From assembly GCF_014646195.1 (NCBI RefSeq), contig NZ_BMMZ01000007.1:166589-230588 (forward strand): 64,000 nt of DNA. Reading direction: 5' to 3'. This stretch comes from Microlunatus endophyticus. Its GTDB lineage: Bacteria > Actinomycetota > Actinomycetes > Propionibacteriales > Propionibacteriaceae. Below are positions 52,645 through 61,491 of the stretch, in pieces (position 1 is the stretch's first letter; every line of letters begins with the position of its first letter). The position numbers were made by a program, and so were the translations under genes. The notes under the pieces are model-generated. The model did not search any database and was not told the origin of the DNA. It worked only from the letters and a program-made list of their open reading frames with translations.

Positions 52645-53505
52645 TCAGAGGAGGTCCGAGTAGCCCAGCGAGATCAGGTGCTCGCGGGAGTCGGTCAGGC
52701 AGTCGAAGATGTCGCGGCCGTACTGATCATCCTGCTCGATCAGCAGGTACTCGGCACCGGCGTCGATTCCGGCCTCGATCACTCCGGCGAAGTCGAGGTT
52801 GCCGCTGCCGACCTCGGCGAACTGGACGATGTTGGTCCAGTGCTTCTGCCAGGTGGCGCGATCGCCGGACTTCAGGGCGGCGAACGCCTCGGCCGGCGGC
52901 ACGGCGATCCGGTAGTCCTTCAGGTGCACAAGATCAACAAGGCCGACGTACTTGGTGAGCACGGTGACCGGATCCATCCCGCCGCGCTGCACCCAGTGCA
53001 CATCGACCTCCAGCTTGAGCTCGGGAGCGTTGTCCTTGATCAGATCGAGGATGTGGACGCCGTCGACCCGGGCGAATTCGATGTGGTGGTTGTGATAGCT
53101 CAGGATGATGCCGTGATCGGACATCCGCCGGGCCATCTCGTTGGCGTCCGCGGCAAAGTTGATCAACGTCTCCTTGGACTCCAGTGCCTCCATCGGCAGC
53201 ATGCCGATCCGGACCCGGTTAGCGCCGAGAGCCTGGCAGTCGGAAACGATCTTGTCGAAGGACTCTCGCAGCGAGTCGTTGCCACCGCCGCCGGTCGCAC
53301 CCATCCCGGCTGAGATCGCCGCGACGCTCATCCCGAATTCGTCGTTGGCGCGGGCGATGTCGTCGCGGGTCTGGTCGGTCAGGGAGATCTGGGAGACCTC
53401 GACCACGCTGAAGCCGATGTCGGCCAGCTGCTTCCAGACGTCGTACGCCCCGCGGTCGGCAACCTGCTGTTTGAGCATCATCGCCTGCACGCCGATCTTG
53501 GCCAC
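52645..53505 (-). CDS. sugar phosphate isomerase/epimerase (xylose isomerase-like TIM barrel)
   Basis: A 286-residue AP endonuclease 2-type barrel. Probable metal ligands are in LSYHNHHIEFARVDG, LKLEVDVHWVQRGG and VHLKDYRI, with Glu in VGSGNLDF...EQDDQY. It resembles inosose dehydratases and hydroxypyruvate/3-dehydroshikimate-type isomerases. Substrate unknown. GTG 53505 has GAGGAGA six bases upstream. An in-frame GTG at 53520 would lie in that site. The gene interrupts the usual trpG-pknB order. The Gfo/Idh oxidoreductases at 5.7-7.6 kb are its typical functional partners. Confidence 0.85.
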   Translation of the reverse strand: MAKIGVQAMMLKQQVADRGAYDVWKQLADIGFSVVEVSQISLTDQTRDDIARANDEFGMSVAAISAGMGATGGGGNDSLRESFDKIVSDCQALGANRVRIGMLPMEALESKETLINFAADANEMARRMSDHGIILSYHNHHIEFARVDGVHILDLIKDNAPELKLEVDVHWVQRGGMDPVTVLTKYVGLVDLVHLKDYRIAVPPAEAFAALKSGDRATWQKHWTNIVQFAEVGSGNLDFAGVIEAGIDAGAEYLLIEQDDQYGRDIFDCLTDSREHLISLGYSDLL

Positions 53506-53617
53506 GGTCTGTCTCCTCACACGATTTTCGGTGCCGTCAACCTAGACCGACCGCCGGTGAGCTGCCCAGTGATTGCCACCGATTGCCAGATCGCCAACGC
53601 ATGACTCGCCGCACAAA

Positions 53618-53642
53618 TCAGGGAGTTTGTGACCCCTCGGCG
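53618..53642 (-). repeat. third copy of the 25-bp intergenic repeat
   Basis: Read on the reverse strand it begins CGCCGAGGGGTCAC and ends TCCCTGA, matching the copy at 52550 at 21 of 25 positions. It begins two bases after the stop-codon end of the AlkB-like gene. CACAAA and TTTGTG flank its CTCCCTGA core, a small dyad of its own. Confidence 0.7.
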
Positions 53643-53643
53643 A

Positions 53644-54312
53644 TCAGCGGACGCCGCGGGGGCGGAACTGGATGCTGATCCGCGGTCCGACCGGCTTGGC
53701 GGTCTTGGTGATCGCGTGCTCCCAGGTGCGCTGGCAGGAGCCGCCCATCACGATCAGGTCGCCGTGGCCGAGCGGATATCTGGCCCAGGTCGTTGTGCTG
53801 CCTCGCGGTCGCAGCGAGAGCACCCGGGCGGCACCGACCGACAGGATCGCGACCATGGTGTCCTCGCTCTTGCCGCGTCCGATGGTGTCGCCGTGCCAGG
53901 CGACCGAGTCCCGGCCGTCGCGATACAGGCACATCCCGGCCGTACGGAACGGCTCACCCAGCTCGGCGCCGTAGTAGTCGCTCAGCATCGTCTTGGCCCG
54001 GTCGAGGACCGGATCGGGCAGCGCGTCGTCCTCGTCGTAGAAGCAGAGCATCCGCGGCACGTCGACCACCCGCTCGTACATCTGCCGGCGCTCGGCGTGC
54101 CAACCCACCCCCTCGACCAGCTTGCTCATCAATGCGTCGGCACCCTGGAGCCACCCCGGCCGGATGTCGACCCAGGCGCCCCGGGTCAGTGTCCGGCGCT
54201 CGACCGCACCGTCCAGCGGTGCGAGGTCGATGTCCTCGGCGAAGTCCAGCAGCGAATCCTGCAGATCCGCACTACGGGTACGAGATGTCGTCGCTACGGT
54301 GATCGCGCTCAT
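53644..54312 (-). CDS. AlkB-like 2OG-Fe(II) dioxygenase
   Basis: A 222-residue oxygenase. Iron ligands His140 and Asp142 in VAWHGDTIGRG, His199 in TWEHAITKT, and 2-oxoglutarate-binding Arg211 in RISIQFRPRG (or Arg217). LYRDGRDSVAWHGD is the AlkB signature. It oxidatively removes alkyl groups from DNA or RNA bases. The family suggests DNA repair. Inserted together with the isomerase gene between the amidotransferase and pknB, each on the reverse strand, with a repeat copy after its stop. Confidence 0.88.
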   Translation of the reverse strand: MSAITVATTSRTRSADLQDSLLDFAEDIDLAPLDGAVERRTLTRGAWVDIRPGWLQGADALMSKLVEGVGWHAERRQMYERVVDVPRMLCFYDEDDALPDPVLDRAKTMLSDYYGAELGEPFRTAGMCLYRDGRDSVAWHGDTIGRGKSEDTMVAILSVGAARVLSLRPRGSTTTWARYPLGHGDLIVMGGSCQRTWEHAITKTAKPVGPRISIQFRPRGVR

Positions 54313-54370
54313 GCATCGAGCCTAACACCGCTATCGGACAGTTGTTCGAATAGTTCCCCGGAGCCGAACG

Positions 54371-56254
54371 CTACCCCTTGGTCGGGGTGTCTGTCGGGCT
54401 GCTGCCCGGTGTCGGGCTGCTCGGGGTCGCCGGCGGTGTCGAGGCCGGAGGCGTCGGGGTCGGCGACGGGCTTGGCGGAGCCTTGGCGACGGTGAGCACG
54501 ATCGTCGTGCCGCGCTTGAGCAGCGTGCCCTCGTCGTAGCTCTGGGCAATCACGATTCCCGGGGGATTGTCCTTGTTGACGACCTGCTTGGTCGAGGTCT
54601 TGAACCCGGCGGCCGCGGCATCATCCTCAGCCGGCCCGGCCTGTTTGCCCATCAGGTTGGGCACCTCGGACTTGCCGGTCGCAACGGTGAGGGTGATCTT
54701 GGTGTCCAGTGACACCGTCGTGCCCTCGTCGGGATCGATGGCCAGCACGTCACCCTTCTCAGCGTCCAGCGGCTCCGGCTGTTGGGCGTCCTGACGGGTG
54801 ATGTCGTCGGAGCTGAAGCCGGCGTCCTTGAGCGCTGCCTCGACCTTCTTGACGTTCTCACCGACAAGATCGTCGGGGATGGTCGCCTGCTTGGGCCCGA
54901 CGTTGATCTCGACCTTCACGGTGCTGTTCGGGTCGACCTTCACGCCCGACTTCGGATCCTGGTCGGTCGCGGTGTTCTTGGTGTCGTCGTCGGGACCGTT
55001 GACGCTGGTGATGTTGGGCGTCAGGCCCTTGGACTTGATCTCCGTCTCGGCCCGGGTGCGGTCCATCCCGAGCACGCTGGGAACCGTGATCTTGACTGGC
55101 GGACGTGCGGCCTGCGGCTTCTGGTTCTGCCACCAGTAGTAGCCGCCGGCCCCGAGTGCGGCCAGCACCAGCACGATCAGCACGACCAACAGCACCGCCA
55201 ACCCGGTGCGCTTCTTGCGCGGCGGTTCGTCCTCGTCGAAGTCGTCGGGTCCGGATCCCGGCAGCATCCGGCTCGGGGTCTGGGCCACGGGTGCGGCCTG
55301 CGCCGGCACCAGCCGGGTGGCATCCGGATCCGGTCCGACCGGAACGGCAGGACGTACGGCGGTGGTCTGGGCGGCCAGCGCTGTGGTGACCTGTTCGCCG
55401 GCCAGCACCCGGTTGATGTCGGCCTTCATCTCCCGTGCCGACTGATAGCGGTCGTCTGGCTCCTTCTCCAGCGACTTGAGCACGATGGTGTCGATGTCGT
55501 GCGGGATCGACGGATCGATCCGGCTTGGCGGCACCGGCGCCTCTCGCACGTGCTGGTAGGCGACGCTGACCGGGGACTCGCCAGTGAAAGGTGGCCGGCC
55601 GACCAGCAGCTCATACATCAGGCAGCCGGCCGAATACAGGTCGCTCCGCGCATCCACGGTCTCGCCGCGGGCCTGCTCCGGCGACAGATACTGCGCGGTG
55701 CCGATCACCGCTGCGGTCTGAGTCATGGTGGCCGAGGTGTCGGCAACGGCCCGGGCGATGCCGAAATCCATCACCTTGACGTTGCCGGCCTGGGTCAGCA
55801 TCACGTTGGCGGGCTTGATGTCGCGGTGCACGATGCCGGCCCGGTGGCTGTAGGTGAGCGCGTCCAGCACGCCCGCGGTCAGCTCGAGAGCCCGCTCCGG
55901 CAGGATCTTGCGTCCCTCGCGCAATACGTCGCGCAGCGTCGGCCCCTCAACCAGTTCCATCACGATGTACGGGACCAGGACGCCGGTCACCGGATCCGGC
56001 TCCTCGCCGGTGTCGTAGACGGCGACGATGTTGGGGTGGTTCAGGCCGGCTGCGGACTGAGCCTCGCGGCGGAACCGGGCCTGGAAGGTCGGATCGGTCG
56101 CCAGGTCGGTGCGCAGCTGCTTGACGGCGACCGGCCGGCCGAGCCGCTGATCGATGGCACGGCGTACCTCAGCCATGCCCCCGCGGCCCAGAAGCTCACC
56201 GAGTTCGTACCGTCCGCCCACCAATCGGTGTGCGGGCGTTTCGGACTCTGTCAT
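54371..56254 (-). CDS. pknB: serine/threonine protein kinase with PASTA repeats
   Basis: A 627-residue membrane kinase. P-loop LLGRGGMAEV, Lys45 (VAVKQL), HRDIKPAN (Asp145) and DFG (Asp163). The activation loop ATMTQTAAVIGTAQYLSPEQ is near identical to that of mycobacterial PknB. A juxtamembrane region of about 60 residues precedes the membrane helix (LAVLLVVLIVLVLAALGAGG). Three PASTA units follow outside (VPSVLGMDRTRAETEI; IPDDLVGENVKKVEAAL; VPNLMGKQAGPAEDDA), then a Pro/Ser/Thr tail. It senses muropeptides and phosphorylates cell-wall and division proteins. No separate pknA is present here. Confidence 0.95.
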   Translation of the reverse strand: MTESETPAHRLVGGRYELGELLGRGGMAEVRRAIDQRLGRPVAVKQLRTDLATDPTFQARFRREAQSAAGLNHPNIVAVYDTGEEPDPVTGVLVPYIVMELVEGPTLRDVLREGRKILPERALELTAGVLDALTYSHRAGIVHRDIKPANVMLTQAGNVKVMDFGIARAVADTSATMTQTAAVIGTAQYLSPEQARGETVDARSDLYSAGCLMYELLVGRPPFTGESPVSVAYQHVREAPVPPSRIDPSIPHDIDTIVLKSLEKEPDDRYQSAREMKADINRVLAGEQVTTALAAQTTAVRPAVPVGPDPDATRLVPAQAAPVAQTPSRMLPGSGPDDFDEDEPPRKKRTGLAVLLVVLIVLVLAALGAGGYYWWQNQKPQAARPPVKITVPSVLGMDRTRAETEIKSKGLTPNITSVNGPDDDTKNTATDQDPKSGVKVDPNSTVKVEINVGPKQATIPDDLVGENVKKVEAALKDAGFSSDDITRQDAQQPEPLDAEKGDVLAIDPDEGTTVSLDTKITLTVATGKSEVPNLMGKQAGPAEDDAAAAGFKTSTKQVVNKDNPPGIVIAQSYDEGTLLKRGTTIVLTVAKAPPSPSPTPTPPASTPPATPSSPTPGSSPTDTPTKG

Positions 56255-56387
56255 CGGGTGGTTTCCTTTCGCCGGCGCCGGTCACGCCTTGTTCGCGGCC
56301 ATAGTCTCATTGGGTCCGGGTTTGCTGACAACCGTCGAGCTGAGCGTCCCAGCCGTGCGGCCCGTACCGGAGCGCTGATCCCGCCAG

Positions 56388-57836
56388 TCACTTCTTCACC
56401 GCCGCCTCGATCATGGCCTTGGCCACCGGGGCGGCCAGGGCGCCGCCGGCGATGTCCTCGCGCGGGATGTTGGCGTCCTCGATGAACACCGCGACCGCGA
56501 TCTGCGGATCGTCCGACGGCGCGATCGCGGTGAACCACGCGTACGGCTTGCGGGTCGGGTCGGACTGCGCGGTCCCGGTCTTGCCGCCGACGCCGATCCC
56601 GGGGATCTGGGCAGCAGTACCCGTTCCGTTCTGCACGACGCTGACCATCATCTGCTTGAGCTTGTTGGCGTTGTCCGCCGACAGCGGGCGGTCCAGCTCC
56701 TGCGGCTTGGTCCGGGACAGCACCTGCAGATCAGGGGATCGGACCTCGGAGACGATGTAGGGATCCATCAGCACCCCGTCGTTGGCGATCGCCGCCGAGA
56801 CCATCGCCATCTGCAGCGGGCTCGCGGCGACCTCGTACTGGCCGATCGAGCACAACGCCAGCTGGGACTCGTTGATGTCGTCGGGGAAGACGCTGGCCGC
56901 AGCGCCGAGATCGCTCAGATGCCGGGAGCCGAAGCCGAATTTGCCCGCCTCGTTGCTCAGCGTGTCGGCGCCGAGCTTCAGGCCGATGCCCGCGTACGCG
57001 GTGTTGCACGACACGTCGAGAGCCTGGGTCATGGTGATCTTGGCGCCGCCGCAGGACTCGCCGTTCTCGTTGGAGAGATAGGTCGAGGTGCCCGGGAGCA
57101 ACAGCCGGTTGGGCGAGGCGACCTTGCTGTCGGGGGTCAGTCCGCCCTTCTCCAGTGCCGCGGCGGTGGTCACCAGTTTGAACGTCGAGCCGGGAGGATA
57201 GATCTCGCGCGCGGCCCGGTTGGACATCGGGTTGTCGGGGTCCTTCACGGCTTTCGTGTACGCCTTGTTCGCGGACTCGATGTCGTGCGACGCGACGGTG
57301 TTCGGATCGAAGCTCGGCTTGGAGACCATCGCCAGGATCGCGCCGGTCTTGGGATCGATCGCGACGGCTGCGCCCTTCTGGTCGCCCAGGGCGTTGTAGG
57401 CCGCCTTCTGGACCGCGGGGTTGATCGTGGTCTGGATGCTGGCGCCCTGCGGCGGCTGGTTGGTCACCAGGTCGACCATCCGGCGTACGAACAGGCTGTC
57501 GTCGGTGCCCGCCAACTGGGTGTTGTAGGAATTCTCCAGTCCGGTGGTGCCGTGGTCGTAGGAGAAGAAGCCGGTGATCGGGGCGTACATCTTCCCGTCG
57601 GGATAGACCCGCTGGTACTTGAAGCGGTCGTTGGACGGCTTGCTGTAGGCGATCGCGGTATCCCCGGCCAGGATCGATCCGCGGTTCTGCGCGAAGTCCT
57701 CGTCGCGTGCCCGACGGTTGAGCTGGTTGGCATTCAGCGACGACTGCTCGAAGACCATGATGTAGGTGCCGTTGGCCAGCAACAGCGCGAAGAGCGCCAT
57801 CACCAGGATCGACACTCGCCGGATCGGCTTGTTCAT
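56388..57836 (-). CDS. pbpA: penicillin-binding protein 2 type transpeptidase
   Basis: A 482-residue class B transpeptidase. One N-terminal membrane anchor (VSILVMALFALLLANGTYIM), a dimerisation domain, and the catalytic domain with SxxK (Ser217, YPPGSTFKL), SxN (SCN 276-278) and KTGT (419-422). It cross-links peptidoglycan together with the RodA/FtsW polymerase encoded just upstream, whose stop overlaps its start (57833-57836). In the same operon lie the phosphatase and kinase that control it. Confidence 0.95.
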   Translation of the reverse strand: MNKPIRRVSILVMALFALLLANGTYIMVFEQSSLNANQLNRRARDEDFAQNRGSILAGDTAIAYSKPSNDRFKYQRVYPDGKMYAPITGFFSYDHGTTGLENSYNTQLAGTDDSLFVRRMVDLVTNQPPQGASIQTTINPAVQKAAYNALGDQKGAAVAIDPKTGAILAMVSKPSFDPNTVASHDIESANKAYTKAVKDPDNPMSNRAAREIYPPGSTFKLVTTAAALEKGGLTPDSKVASPNRLLLPGTSTYLSNENGESCGGAKITMTQALDVSCNTAYAGIGLKLGADTLSNEAGKFGFGSRHLSDLGAAASVFPDDINESQLALCSIGQYEVAASPLQMAMVSAAIANDGVLMDPYIVSEVRSPDLQVLSRTKPQELDRPLSADNANKLKQMMVSVVQNGTGTAAQIPGIGVGGKTGTAQSDPTRKPYAWFTAIAPSDDPQIAVAVFIEDANIPREDIAGGALAAPVAKAMIEAAVKK

Positions 57837-59323
57837 CGGTGGCCTCCTCGGACGTGGATCTGGGTGGGCTGGTCATCGTCGGCGGTACCGCCCGTGCCTC
57901 GGGTTGCCGGGATCGCCTGCGTCTCCTCGGAATCGGAGACCTGGCCCGGACGCTCGAAGATCAACTCGCCGCCGGGGTCGACATCCTGGGTGGTCGCCAC
58001 CGGACGCCTGACCTGGTGGCTGATGATCAGCAACAGGCCGATCACCACCCAGTTGGCGATCATGGACGAACCGCCCTGGGACATGAAGGGCGTGGTCAGA
58101 CCGGTCAGCGGCAGCAGCCGGGTGACACCGCCGATGATCAAGAACACCTGTAGCGCGAAGGAGAAGGACAATCCCGCGGCGAGCAGTTTCCCGAACGGCT
58201 CCCGGCAGGCCAGGGCGGTCCGCAGGCCGCGGGAGACGATCAGTCCGTAGATCATGATCACCGCGAAGAGCCCGGCCATGCCCAGCTCCTCGCCGAGCGA
58301 GGTGGCGATGAAGTCGCTGCGGGCCAACGGGGTCAGACCGGGACGCCCCTCGCCGAGCCCGCGGCCGAGCAGGCCGCCCCAGGCCAGGCCGAACTGGGCC
58401 TGGATCAGCTGGTACGACTCGTTGATGTTGGCGAACGGGTGCAGCCAGATGGCCACCCGGATCCGTACGTGGCCACGGGCGAAATAGCCGAAGACCGCTC
58501 CCGCCGCGAACAGCACCAGGCCGATCACCGCCCAGCCGGGCCGCTGGGTGGACACGTACAACATGGTCACGAACAGTCCGAAGAACAGCAGCGACGTACC
58601 AAGATCATTCTGGAAGACCAGCACCGCGAGGGTGGTCAGCCAGACCAACAGGATCGGACCAAGATCACGGGCTCGCGGCAGATCGATGCCGAGCACCCGC
58701 CAGCCGGCCAACGCCAGCACGTCCCTCTTCTCCACCAGGTAAGAAGCGAAGGCGATCGCCAGTAGCACTTTGGAGACCTCGGCAGGCTGGAAGCTCAGCG
58801 GGCCGAGGTGGATCCAGATCTGGGCCCCACCGACATCGCCGGAGGAGATGCCGGGAACCAGCGGCAGCAGCAACAACACCAGGCCGACCAGGCCGAGCGT
58901 GTAGGTGAATCCCTGCAGTGGCCGATGATCACGGATCACCGCCACCACGACGATCAACAAGGCGATGCCCAGGACGGTCCACAGCAACTGCTGGGTGGCG
59001 CCGGTGCTGGGCGGATCGTTGATCAGGTCGATCCGGTGGATCATCGTCAGGCCGAGCCCGTTGAGCAGTGTCGCACAGGGCAGGATCACCGGATCGGCGT
59101 AAGGAACCCGCCAGCGGATCGCCGCATGGGCCAGTAGCGGCAGGACGAACGCGATCACCGCGACCAGGGTGAGATTGGTCGGCAGATGGCCCTGCACATT
59201 CAGGTCGACCTGGGCGTAGGCGGCCAGTGACAGCGCCGAGGCGAAGAGCACCAGGAACATCTCGACGGTGCGGCGCTTGCGCGGCACCACAGTGACCATG
59301 GCCGGATTGTCAGTTGCGCTCAT
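57833..59323 (-). CDS. rodA: FtsW/RodA/SpoVE family peptidoglycan glycosyltransferase
   Basis: A 496-residue polytopic SEDS protein. Conserved features are RIDLINDPPSTGATQQLLWT, FQPAEVSKVLLAI, VLVFQNDLGTSLLFFGLF, FANINESYQLIQAQFGLAWG and GLTTPFMSQGGSSMIANWV. It polymerises lipid II with its partner PbpA. The start is ATG 59323, two bases after the stop of the phosphatase gene. The frame is open further up but that part lies in the pstP coding region. The 40-residue C-terminal tail is hydrophilic and cytoplasmic. Confidence 0.93.
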   Translation of the reverse strand: MSATDNPAMVTVVPRKRRTVEMFLVLFASALSLAAYAQVDLNVQGHLPTNLTLVAVIAFVLPLLAHAAIRWRVPYADPVILPCATLLNGLGLTMIHRIDLINDPPSTGATQQLLWTVLGIALLIVVVAVIRDHRPLQGFTYTLGLVGLVLLLLPLVPGISSGDVGGAQIWIHLGPLSFQPAEVSKVLLAIAFASYLVEKRDVLALAGWRVLGIDLPRARDLGPILLVWLTTLAVLVFQNDLGTSLLFFGLFVTMLYVSTQRPGWAVIGLVLFAAGAVFGYFARGHVRIRVAIWLHPFANINESYQLIQAQFGLAWGGLLGRGLGEGRPGLTPLARSDFIATSLGEELGMAGLFAVIMIYGLIVSRGLRTALACREPFGKLLAAGLSFSFALQVFLIIGGVTRLLPLTGLTTPFMSQGGSSMIANWVVIGLLLIISHQVRRPVATTQDVDPGGELIFERPGQVSDSEETQAIPATRGTGGTADDDQPTQIHVRGGHR

Positions 59324-59325
59324 GA

Positions 59326-61002
59326 TCAGCACTTCCCGTCGCCGGGCAGCTGACCGGATGCCGTCGGGGACTGGGTGGGCGTGGCCAGCACAGTCGGCGC
59401 CGGGGTGCTGTGCGTCTGTTTCGCGGTCGGAGTATGGGTCGTCGTCGGCGAGGGCGACGTGTGCGGCTTGGTCGTCGATTCGCCGGTGGCCTTGTGGGTC
59501 GGCTTGTGGGTCGGCTTGTGGGTCGGTGACGGCGAATGGGTCGGCGTCGGGCTGGACTTCGGGGTCTGTGGGGCGGTCGGCAGCGCGCACCGCGCGGCGG
59601 TCTCCTTCAGCTGCGACACCGTGGCACGGGCCGAGTCAAGGGTGCCGGCCTCGATCCCGTCGCGGACCATCCCCTGGTAGTAGGCGGGTAGGTCCGAGAC
59701 CGCGAGTTGCTGCACCTCGTAGACCCGCGACAACGGCAAGCCCGGTATGGACTCGTTGAGGCCCTGGAAGATTGCGACCGCGTCCTTGTCGGCTCCGACG
59801 TAATACTGCGTACGCGTCCAGGCGAAGCCCGCGCCAGAGGCGACGGCCAGCACCAGCACGACGACCAGGGTCAGGATCAGCGGACGCCGCCAGCGGCGCT
59901 TGGCCGGCGGCTGCGGTGCGTAGCGATCTTCGTCCTCGCCGTCGTCGGCGTCCTCATAGTCCGAGTCGATGAAATCGTCGTCATCCGCATCGGCGGCGCG
60001 GCGGCTGGCCCGCTCGCGGATCTGTTCCTCCTCGCCGGGGACGTCCCGGTCGGACGCCGCTCCGAGCCGCTGCGGATGGTCCAGCGGGCCGTCGGCCTCC
60101 TGAGCGGATACACCGGCGGCGCGGGCATCAGCAGGGCCCGCGGCGGCCCGTCGACCGACCGGCCGGGCGACGATCGGCGAGCGCATGGCCGTCGACTCCG
60201 GATCGTCGTCGGTGGCCTCCAACAGGTCGGCGATGATGATCGTGATGTTGTCCAGTCCGCCCGCCATGTGCGCAGCGTCGACCAGCTGGTCCATCGCCTC
60301 CCGGCGGCTGGTGCCATCCAGCGCGTCGGCGATCTCGTCGTCGTCCACGAATCCGCACAGTCCGTCACTGCACAACAACAAGCGGTCACCGGCGTGCAGC
60401 GGGATGGTGCTCAGGTCGGGCTCGTTGGAGGGCTGTCCGTTGAGCACCTTCAACAACAGCGATCGGTGCGGATGGGCCGCGGCCTCCTCGGCGCTGATCT
60501 TGCCTTCGTCGATCAGCGACTGCACCCAGGAATGATCATGGGTCAGTTGCTCCAGGCGGCCGTTGCGGAAGAGATAGCCGCGGCTGTCGCCGATGTGTAC
60601 CAGCCCGATGCCGTCGCCCTCGCGCACGACGGCCGTGACGGTCGTCCCCATGCCTTCCAGGGTGTAATCGGTGGTGACCAGGTCGGCGATCCTGGTGTTG
60701 GCCGCCGAGATCGCCGCCGTCAGTCGCTGCAGCTTGGTGTCGGCTTCGGCCGGACCCTCAGGCTCGGAATCCTCCCCGCCCGACTCCGAGTCGTGGTGAT
60801 CACTCAGGTCGACATCGGCGATGGTGTCGACCGCAACCGCCGAAGCAAGATCACCGGCGGCGGCCCCGCCCATCCCGTCGGCGACCACCAGCAGATCGGC
60901 CGAGACCAGGCCGGAGTCCTGGTTGTTCTTGCGCACCAGGCCGATCTCGGAGTGGGCCAGATACTCCCAGGTCAGCCGCCGAGCGCTGTCGTCGGTGGCC
61001 AT
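59326..61002 (-). CDS. pstP: PP2C-family serine/threonine phosphatase
   Basis: A 558-residue membrane phosphatase. Metal-binding PP2C motifs are VRKNNQDSGL, VVADGMGGAAAGD, VHIGDSRGYLFRNG, LLCSDGLCGFVDDDEI and GLDNITIIIADL. An acidic linker leads to one membrane helix (LILTLVVVLVLAVASGAG). An extracellular part ends in a Pro/Thr/Ser/His-rich tail with tandem PTHK units and a final Cys. It reverses PknB-type phosphorylation. Cotranscribed with the FHA genes upstream and rodA-pbpA-pknB downstream. Confidence 0.95.
   Translation of the reverse strand: MATDDSARRLTWEYLAHSEIGLVRKNNQDSGLVSADLLVVADGMGGAAAGDLASAVAVDTIADVDLSDHHDSESGGEDSEPEGPAEADTKLQRLTAAISAANTRIADLVTTDYTLEGMGTTVTAVVREGDGIGLVHIGDSRGYLFRNGRLEQLTHDHSWVQSLIDEGKISAEEAAAHPHRSLLLKVLNGQPSNEPDLSTIPLHAGDRLLLCSDGLCGFVDDDEIADALDGTSRREAMDQLVDAAHMAGGLDNITIIIADLLEATDDDPESTAMRSPIVARPVGRRAAAGPADARAAGVSAQEADGPLDHPQRLGAASDRDVPGEEEQIRERASRRAADADDDDFIDSDYEDADDGEDEDRYAPQPPAKRRWRRPLILTLVVVLVLAVASGAGFAWTRTQYYVGADKDAVAIFQGLNESIPGLPLSRVYEVQQLAVSDLPAYYQGMVRDGIEAGTLDSARATVSQLKETAARCALPTAPQTPKSSPTPTHSPSPTHKPTHKPTHKATGESTTKPHTSPSPTTTHTPTAKQTHSTPAPTVLATPTQSPTASGQLPGDGKC
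59490..59525. repeat. three 12-bp tandem repeats in the pstP tail
   Basis: CTTGTGGGTCGG is repeated at 59490-59501, 59502-59513 and 59514-59525. On the coding strand it gives PTHKPTHKPTHK, in frame, so unit number can change without frameshift. Confidence 0.85.
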
Positions 61003-61006
61003 CGAC

Positions 61007-61480
61007 TCAGGTCTCCAGCTTCAAGACCGTCTTGCCGATGCGGACGGTGTCTTGAAGCGTGATCGATGTCGGCGCGGTGATCCGCATGCCGTTGACGTAG
61101 GTGCCGTTGGTCGATCCGAGGTCCTCGATGTAGACGCCGTTCTCGCCGCCTGCCACGACTCGCGCGTGCCGGGTGGACACGTAATCGTCGTCGAGCAGCA
61201 GTTGGCAGTCCGCGCCGCGTCCGATCATGATCGTCCCGCCGGCGAGCTCGGCCTGGGTGCCCGCGGTCGGCCCGTTGGTGATCGTCATCACCCGCGGCTG
61301 GCCCTTCGTCCGCTTGGCCCGGCGTGGCCGGTCCGGCGTCTGCAGCTGACGGGCCCCGTCGGCGGACGGAACGGCACGACCGAAGAGGTCGCTGCGAATC
61401 ACCGAGGCGACGAAGAGGATGAACAGCCACAGCAGCGCCAGGAACAGCACCTTGACGATCGTGAGGGTGATCTCGGACAT
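61007..61480 (-). CDS. fhaB: FHA domain protein FhaB (FipA)
   Basis: A 157-residue protein. An N-terminal membrane helix (IVKVLFLALLWLFILFVASV) precedes a basic linker and an FHA domain. Phosphothreonine-binding residues are in IMIGRGADCQLLLDDDYVST, RHARV and LGSTNGTYVNG. It probably recruits PknB-phosphorylated partners to the division or elongation complex. Four bases separate its stop from the pstP start region, consistent with the conserved operon. Confidence 0.93.
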   Translation of the reverse strand: MSEITLTIVKVLFLALLWLFILFVASVIRSDLFGRAVPSADGARQLQTPDRPRRAKRTKGQPRVMTITNGPTAGTQAELAGGTIMIGRGADCQLLLDDDYVSTRHARVVAGGENGVYIEDLGSTNGTYVNGMRITAPTSITLQDTVRIGKTVLKLET

Positions 61481-61491
61481 GGGCTGATACC

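Noticed and set aside
54782..56485. 567-codon open frame antisense to pknB
   Set aside because: Overlaps an unmistakable kinase with PASTA repeats. The translation shows no recognisable domain.
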